From NCBI GenBank assembly GCA_021850605.1, contig JAJZLQ010000124.1, positions 1 to 40,997 of the forward strand: a DNA stretch of 40,997 nt, given 5' to 3'. The translations under genes were made by a program, and so were the position numbers. Positions 36,227 through 40,997 of this stretch are shown here, piece after piece. The DNA is from Actinomycetes bacterium. Lineage in GTDB: Bacteria; Actinomycetota; Acidimicrobiia; Acidimicrobiales; Acidimicrobiaceae. Positions within the stretch are counted from its first letter, which is position 1. The number at the start of each line of letters is the position of its first letter. The notes below the pieces were generated by a model. It was not told the origin of the DNA. It searched no databases and saw only the letters and a list, made by a program, of their open reading frames with translations.

Positions 36227-39226
36227 TCAGGAGATTTCAGGTACGAAACCTTGCCGGAGAGTGTTCTCCGAGACGACCACCGGGTTGACGAACTGGCCCA
36301 GGTATTCCGGGGATCCCGCCTTGGAGCCCACTCCCGAGTGATGGTGGCCCCCGAAAGGCTGGCGGCCCGGGATCGCTCCGGTGATTGGCCGGTTTATGTA
36401 GATGTTTCCTGCATCCAGCCGGTGCGAGGCCATGGCAATGGAGGCGGGCGAGCGGCTGAAGATGCCGGCCGTCAGGCCGTAGACGCTCGAGTTCGCCAGC
36501 TCAATCGCATGCTCCAAGTCATTGGCGAGCTGTACGCACAGAACCGGGCCGAAGATCTCGTCCTGTAGCACCGGCGATCCCGGCAGCGCATCGACGACCA
36601 GAGCTGGCGCTGCGAAATAGCCGGTTTCGGGAAGCTCCTGACCCGACCTGATGACGCGGCCCTGCATTCGTGCACCTGCCACATAACGCTCGACCCGCTC
36701 GAGCGCGTCACCGTCGATCAGCGGGCCCATCTGGACATCGGGCCGCCGCGGGTCGCCGATAATGATCGCCTGCATGGCTCCCTCCAGGCGCTCCAACAAC
36801 TCCTCCTCCTGACCCCGCAGGACGATGAGCCGTGAGGCGGCCGAGCACTTCTGGCCGGCAAAGCCGAAAGCGGAGTGGATCGCACCTGGAATGGCCTGGT
36901 CGAGGTCCGCATCCGCATCGACGACTATGGCGTTCTTGCCGCCCATCTCCGCGATGACCCTCTTGATGTCGCGTTGGCCCGGTGCGACCCGCGCTGCTGC
37001 GGCGATGATCGAGGTTCCCACGGCAAAGGAGCCCGTGAAGGCGATCACCGAGATTTCCGGGTGAGCGACCAGGTGGGGACCGATCTCTTCACCAATGCCC
37101 GGTGCCAGGTTGAGCACGCCATCCGGGAGCCCGGCTTCCTCGAACGCGCGCAGGATGGCAAGAGCGCAGGCCGGGGTCTGCTCGGCGGGTTTCAATACCA
37201 CGGTGTTGCCGGTGGCGATTGCGGCCGACGCCATACCCATGGGGATGGCCATCGGGAAGTTCCAAGGCGAGATGACTGCGGCGATACCTTTGGGCCGATG
37301 CATCAGCCGGTTCATCTCACCGAGCGGCGAGTCGAGTTCCCGGCTCTCGAAGAGGCGGACCGCCGCCCTGGAGTAGAGCTCGAGGTAGTCGATCGCCTCG
37401 GTTATGTCCCCTTCGGCCTCGCGCCAGGGCTTGCCGGCCTCGAGTACCTCGAGCGCGGCGAGTTCCTCGCGATGGGAGGATATCCAGTCCGCGGCGCGGA
37501 GCAGGATTGCCGCCCGCTGCCGCGCAGGCGTGGTTGCCCAGGTCCCGGAGGCCTCGCGCGCGCAGCGCACTGCCTCGTCGATCTCATCGACTCCCGCGGA
37601 GGCGGAGCGGGCGACCACCAGGGCGGGGTTGGCCGGGTTGGTCGAGATGATCTCGCCCTCGGTCTCAATCCGCTTACCACCTGCTATTACGGGGATCCGC
37701 CGCCGCGAGAACTCCGAGCCGAACAGGCTTCCGATGCCTTCTGCTTCCAGATGGGATATGGCGGTCTGCATGCGAACGCGCTCCGACATCCGGTGATCCT
37801 CGAGGGCGGGGTGATGACTAAAGGGCGTTTCCAGGCGATCCACCGCCGCGGCGCGCTTGGTGGGCCGGCCCGCCTTTGGCTCGGCCAGGAGCCGGTTGAG
37901 TGAGTGACGCTTCTCGACAAAGCCGCTGCGCAGGAAGCTCTCGTTGGAGGTGTTCTCGATCAGCCTTCTCACCAGGTACGACATCCCCGGTATCAGCTCC
38001 CCTGTGGGCAAGTACAGCCTGACCCGGGGAACCTGGGTACGCACCGCTCGTGCCAGCGAGTCCGCCATTCCGAAGAGCATCTCGATTTCATAGGCGTCCG
38101 GAGGGAGCCCGTTTGCGCGGGCGGCTGCCACCGCATAGGCGATGGAGCGAAGGTTGTGGGTGCCAAAGGCCGGTCTGATCCGGTCGGAAGCCGCCAGGGC
38201 GGTGTCGATGCAGCGTTCGTAGGAGTAGTCGGTCTCCTCCTTCCGCTGCCACACCGGCGCCGCCCATCCTTCGATGGAGGCGCGCACGATCTCTGAGTCG
38301 AAATAGGCGCCTTTGACCAGCCTCACCCAAAGTGGGGTCCAACCTTGGGCGACACGGCGTCCCGAGAGTTCGATCACCCTCTCCAGGTCGGCGGTGGCAC
38401 TCGTGAGGTAGGCCTGCACCACGGCGCCCAGGTGCAGCCTCGCGTAGGCCCGGTCCAACGCGACCGCTTCCAGCAGTTCGAAGGTGGGCTCCCTCGCCTC
38501 GTGATCCTCCATGTCCAAGAAGCAGAGCAGTCCGGGGTCGAGCGACGCGGCAAGGATCGGGCGCAGCCGTTCGATTACCTCGGAGACCCCGATCTCTTGG
38601 CTCAGCGCCGCGAAGTGGGGGCTTAATGCGGTGGGCTTGATCGAGATGGAGGCGGCGGGGATCGGACCGAGATGGTCGCGCGCTGGCGGGCCGGCAAGCC
38701 GAGGGGCGGCCAAGGAGAGTGCCGAGGCAAGCTCGAGGAGTCGTTGCTGGTAGCGCTCCGCCTCAGCCTGCCCCAGGGTCTTTTCCCCGAGGAGATCGAC
38801 CGTGGTCGAGATGCCTTGGGCGGCATAGGCGGCCGCACGCTCGGTTATCTCCGATGTTGTCGAGCCGGCGATGAAGAGCTTGGCGACGCTTTCGATACCC
38901 GAACGGATCGCCGCGACAGCGGCTGCCTCCCCGAGCGGCGCCTCGCCCGCGATGCGCAGCCCGCGCGCGACGAGGCCGCTTTCACCCTCGGCGAGGTACT
39001 GCCGGGCGTGGATGTATATGTCGCGAGGCCCGTGCAAGCGGGGGAAGACGTCCACCAGCCGGAAAAGCCGGGTGCGGAAGTCCGGATCATGCATTGCCCG
39101 CCGCATGATCAGCCTTTGAAAGGCAGGCAGCTGGGCCAGTGAGACGCGCTCTACACCGGCATCCAGAATGGCTTTGGCCACCTGCTTGACTTCGGCCTGC
39201 CCGGGCCTCGATAGCTGTGCTGCCAT
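36227..39226 (-). CDS. putA: Bifunctional proline dehydrogenase / L-glutamate gamma-semialdehyde dehydrogenase
   Basis: A 999-residue enzyme that oxidises proline to P5C (FAD) and then glutamate semialdehyde to glutamate (NAD). The PRODH barrel occupies roughly residues 1-470 ([52 protein letters not shown]). The aldehyde dehydrogenase half has [24 protein letters not shown], the Glu of [10 protein letters not shown] and the catalytic Cys of [11 protein letters not shown]. There is no N-terminal ribbon-helix-helix domain, so it is not the self-regulating type of enteric bacteria. ATG 39226 has AAGGAGG five bases upstream. Confidence 0.96.
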   Translation of the reverse strand: MAAQLSRPGQAEVKQVAKAILDAGVERVSLAQLPAFQRLIMRRAMHDPDFRTRLFRLVDVFPRLHGPRDIYIHARQYLAEGESGLVARGLRIAGEAPLGEAAAVAAIRSGIESVAKLFIAGSTTSEITERAAAYAAQGISTTVDLLGEKTLGQAEAERYQQRLLELASALSLAAPRLAGPPARDHLGPIPAASISIKPTALSPHFAALSQEIGVSEVIERLRPILAASLDPGLLCFLDMEDHEAREPTFELLEAVALDRAYARLHLGAVVQAYLTSATADLERVIELSGRRVAQGWTPLWVRLVKGAYFDSEIVRASIEGWAAPVWQRKEETDYSYERCIDTALAASDRIRPAFGTHNLRSIAYAVAAARANGLPPDAYEIEMLFGMADSLARAVRTQVPRVRLYLPTGELIPGMSYLVRRLIENTSNESFLRSGFVEKRHSLNRLLAEPKAGRPTKRAAAVDRLETPFSHHPALEDHRMSERVRMQTAISHLEAEGIGSLFGSEFSRRRIPVIAGGKRIETEGEIISTNPANPALVVARSASAGVDEIDEAVRCAREASGTWATTPARQRAAILLRAADWISSHREELAALEVLEAGKPWREAEGDITEAIDYLELYSRAAVRLFESRELDSPLGEMNRLMHRPKGIAAVISPWNFPMAIPMGMASAAIATGNTVVLKPAEQTPACALAILRAFEEAGLPDGVLNLAPGIGEEIGPHLVAHPEISVIAFTGSFAVGTSIIAAAARVAPGQRDIKRVIAEMGGKNAIVVDADADLDQAIPGAIHSAFGFAGQKCSAASRLIVLRGQEEELLERLEGAMQAIIIGDPRRPDVQMGPLIDGDALERVERYVAGARMQGRVIRSGQELPETGYFAAPALVVDALPGSPVLQDEIFGPVLCVQLANDLEHAIELANSSVYGLTAGIFSRSPASIAMASHRLDAGNIYINRPITGAIPGRQPFGGHHHSGVGSKAGSPEYLGQFVNPVVVSENTLRQGFVPEIS

Positions 39227-39437
39227 AGCAGCCTCCTTCTTCCGCCCGGCGAGGCGCGGGCGGAGGCGCCCTTTGTGGCCAACCTTAGCAACGAGGTGGA
39301 GACGGGGCCATCACAATTCTGGCGGGCAAACGCACCCCTGCTTGGAACAAGTTGGTGCGCGCAATTGGATAAACTTCGGAAAGTCGCAGGGATGGACCTC
39401 GGGCGCGCGGCCACAATGGTCAGGAGGTGCCGCATCC
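39227..39437. promoter_or_regulatory. Divergent region between putA and membrane protein genes
   Basis: A 211-base gap that must hold the putA promoter and the promoter for the two membrane protein genes. No clear operator repeat seen. Confidence 0.4.
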
Positions 39438-40040
39438 ATGTCAAGCAAACTGGTTGCCGAGAGCCAGGCCGGATCACCCGTCCAGGCGGCCGGGTTTTCC
39501 ATTGTTCCAATACCGGGCCTGATCATCGCCGCCGCCTACGTTGCGGCACTGGTGGTTGCGCTAGTGAGCAACACGCTCTGGGCAGTGGACTTCTTCCACG
39601 TCGTCTCGGGTGCCCTCTGGACGGGTGTCGACCTCTTCGTCGGCTTCGTAATCGGTCCCATCCTGGGCAAATTATCGATCCCGGCCCGGGTTGAATTCTC
39701 GAAGCGCTTCATGCCCAAGATGGTGGTCATAATGCCGGCTCTGGTAGTGGCGACGCTGGCGGCGGGTTTCCAGCTTGCGCTTCAGCAGGGGTACCTGGTC
39801 GCCTCCTTCCCGGACCATGGCTGGATTGTCGCCTCCTTCGTCGTGGTCGGTGTGCTGGCGGTGGTGGCGATCGGGATTCTGGAGCCGGCCAACCTGGCGG
39901 TGCTCTTCGAGCTTCGCAAGCCACAGCCGAACGGCGAGCTCGTCGCCGTGCTGATGAAGCGGTTCATCTACACCGCCGGCGTGACTGGCGCAATGCAGAT
40001 CGCGACCCTGGTGATCATGACAAAGCTGGCGACGGTATGA
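39438..40040 (+). CDS. Integral membrane protein, DUF2269/CopD-like shape
   Basis: A 200-residue protein with about five hydrophobic segments. The stretch DFFHVVSGALWTGVDLFVGFVIGP places a His and a Trp in a helix the way small heme- or copper-associated membrane proteins do (fHxxsGalW), but I cannot assign a family firmly. The N-terminus (MSSKLVAESQAG) is short and hydrophilic. ATG 39438 has AGGAGG ten bases upstream; the ORF track begins too early. It overlaps the next gene by four bases (ATGA), so the two products are probably partners. Confidence 0.65.
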   Translation: MSSKLVAESQAGSPVQAAGFSIVPIPGLIIAAAYVAALVVALVSNTLWAVDFFHVVSGALWTGVDLFVGFVIGPILGKLSIPARVEFSKRFMPKMVVIMPALVVATLAAGFQLALQQGYLVASFPDHGWIVASFVVVGVLAVVAIGILEPANLAVLFELRKPQPNGELVAVLMKRFIYTAGVTGAMQIATLVIMTKLATV

Positions 40041-40462
40041 GCACTGCACCTCAGCCCTCGGCCTTCTCGCCGTATACGGCAAAGCGCCCTCCTGTCGGGA
40101 TTCTCTGCCAGGTCGCGCTGGGCGCCATCGTGCTCTCAGCCATCGTGCTGGCCGCCCAGATCCCACGGCTGAGTGAACTGACGGTTCCCATAGCGCTGGC
40201 CGGAGTCGCTTGGGTGCTTTTCATGGCTGCCGCGGCAATGCTTGTGCGAGTGGGGCCGTTCGCCTGGGGTGTCTTCCGGATGGTGGCGGTCCGGCAACTC
40301 CTGGTGGAGCTGGTGATCTCCGGAATGCTGGAGTTCGTATTCATCTATGACCACACGCCCGGCAACGCCCTGGCCATCTTTACGGCTCTGGTAGTGGTCT
40401 TCTGCCTGGATATCGCGCTGCTGATCGCCTTCTCGGTGGCGCGCTACCAGGAGCCGGTGTAG
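40037..40462 (+). CDS. Small four-helix membrane protein
   Basis: A 141-residue protein with four hydrophobic segments (VALGAIVLSAIVLAA, VPIALAGVAWVLFMAAAAML, LLVELVISGMLEFVFIY, AIFTALVVVFCLDIALLIAF). No recognised motif. Start overlaps the previous stop as ATGA. A subunit or partner of the upstream membrane protein is the most likely reading. Family unknown. Confidence 0.65.
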   Translation: MSTAPQPSAFSPYTAKRPPVGILCQVALGAIVLSAIVLAAQIPRLSELTVPIALAGVAWVLFMAAAAMLVRVGPFAWGVFRMVAVRQLLVELVISGMLEFVFIYDHTPGNALAIFTALVVVFCLDIALLIAFSVARYQEPV

Positions 40463-40465
40463 GGG

Positions 40466-40497
40466 TTGGCAACCGTCGAAGCTCCTACGGTTGTCAA
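40466..40497. terminator. Hairpin between convergent genes
   Basis: TTGGCAACCGT (40466-40476) and ACGGTTGTCAA (40487-40497) pair over 11 bases with one G-T. The right arm covers the stop codon of the minus-strand gene, so it serves best as a terminator for the plus-strand pair. Confidence 0.55.
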
Positions 40498-40793
40498 GCC
40501 ACCAGATGTTCTTTGAGCCGGGACCGGTAAGTGGCAACGGATTCCTTCTTGTGATCGAGCCCTCTCTCAATCCCCGAGATCTTGGCCGGCCAGATACCAA
40601 GGTCGTCCGAGACGGTCCGCAGGAAGACCTGCGCTGCTGTTCTGGTTGGGCGAAGCCGGGCCCCCGACTTCCTCTCCTGGCTCAGGTCCTGGTAGCAGAG
40701 CGACAAGGTCTTGAGGGCCAGTCCGAGCGCCTCGTGGGGATCAGGCGCGCTTCCCCGGGGCGGAACTTCGCACACGGGACAGGCGATCGGCAA
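40494..40793 (-). CDS. Hypothetical small protein with CxxC and helix-turn-helix-like C-terminus
   Basis: A 99-residue ORF from TTG 40793. It begins MPIACPVCEVP, a possible zinc pair, and ends with a segment (SDDLGIWPAKISGIERGLDHK) shaped like the recognition part of XRE-type helix-turn-helix proteins (xxxSxIERG). I do not recognise a family. No strong ribosome binding site is visible. It could be a DNA-binding regulator or a remnant of a larger one. Confidence 0.5.
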   Translation of the reverse strand: MPIACPVCEVPPRGSAPDPHEALGLALKTLSLCYQDLSQERKSGARLRPTRTAAQVFLRTVSDDLGIWPAKISGIERGLDHKKESVATYRSRLKEHLVA

Positions 40794-40797
40794 TGTT

Positions 40798-40997
40798 GGC
40801 GGGCGGTGACTCAGGAAGTGTCGCGGGCGCGGTGATGATTAGCTAGCGGACCTGCAGGGCCAGGCGGGTTCTGGTCTCACGAGCCGGCAGTAGGCGATGC
40901 GGAGCACCCGGATCGATTCGATGATGTCCTTGTGGCCTCGCAGTTAAGGGCGGACCCTGCCGCCGACCTGGCGCCGAGGGGATCGGACTTGCCCCGC
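40798..40997. other. Unassigned end of window with a short coding-like remnant
   Basis: On the minus strand about 40840-40945 reads LRGHKDIIESIRVLRIAYCRLV between two stops, with amphipathic helical character. It has no start and no family match, so it may be a gene fragment. Nothing else seen. Confidence 0.3.

Noticed and set aside
36875-37903. 342-codon plus-strand ORF opposite putA
   Set aside because: Shadow of the aldehyde dehydrogenase and PRODH domains; composition is typical antisense.

Overview
The window reads as a chromosomal segment of a high-GC Gram-positive bacterium (Actinomycetota). The strongest reason is gene order. The run cwlM-like / trxA / trxB / murJ / DUF6049 / pcnA, and the run ino1 / padR / DUF5318 / rpsF-ssb-rpsR-rplI-dnaB, are the two clusters that flank the replication origin in Mycobacterium and relatives. 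The absence of mycobacterial extras (for example no pseudokinase tail on MurJ) and the general protein character suggest a deep-branching lineage such as the Acidimicrobiia, but that placement is an inference. I see no rRNA, tRNA, CRISPR array or intact insertion sequence.

Layout. 1-1089: no convincing gene; a perfect DnaA box lies next to the end of the first gene. 1090-8331 (minus): a tightly packed operon of DUF6049 protein, MurJ, DegV, small membrane protein, TrxB, TrxA and a CwlM-like pseudo-amidase. 8494-10982 (plus): histone-deacetylase-like hydrolase and CCA-adding enzyme. A strong bidirectional hairpin separates these from ino1 and a PadR regulator (minus), then DUF5318 protein and panB (plus). 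14443-16150 is gene debris: a MocR-type regulator with several frame breaks, joined to the 3' end of a CTP-synthase-like amidotransferase gene.

16206-22891 holds a hypothetical protein and then a carbon monoxide module. A PAS-LytTR regulator resembling the heme CO sensor RcoM is divergent from cooF-cooS-FNOR-cooC. This encodes a Ni-Fe carbon monoxide dehydrogenase with an electron-transfer ferredoxin, an NAD(P)-linked flavoprotein and a nickel-insertion ATPase. All C-cluster ligands of CooS are present. No hydrogenase or acetyl-CoA synthase genes are adjacent, so CO electrons probably go to NAD(P)H. The module sits inside otherwise conserved origin-proximal synteny, which suggests it was inserted there.

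23295-26914: rpsF-ssb-rpsR-rplI and a dnaB carrying a 163-residue mini-intein. The rpsF leader has a hairpin that may be an S6:S18 autoregulatory site, and S18 has a long acidic tail. 27124-31621 (plus): an old-yellow-enzyme/2,4-dienoyl-CoA-reductase-like flavoprotein, an aldo/keto reductase and an EAL-HDOD protein. 31749-39226 (minus): an amino acid permease, aconitase and a bifunctional proline dehydrogenase/P5C dehydrogenase, which together fit proline uptake, oxidation to glutamate and entry to the TCA cycle. 39438-40462 (plus): two overlapping small membrane proteins. 40494-40793 (minus): a small CxxC/HTH-like protein, followed by unassigned sequence to the end.
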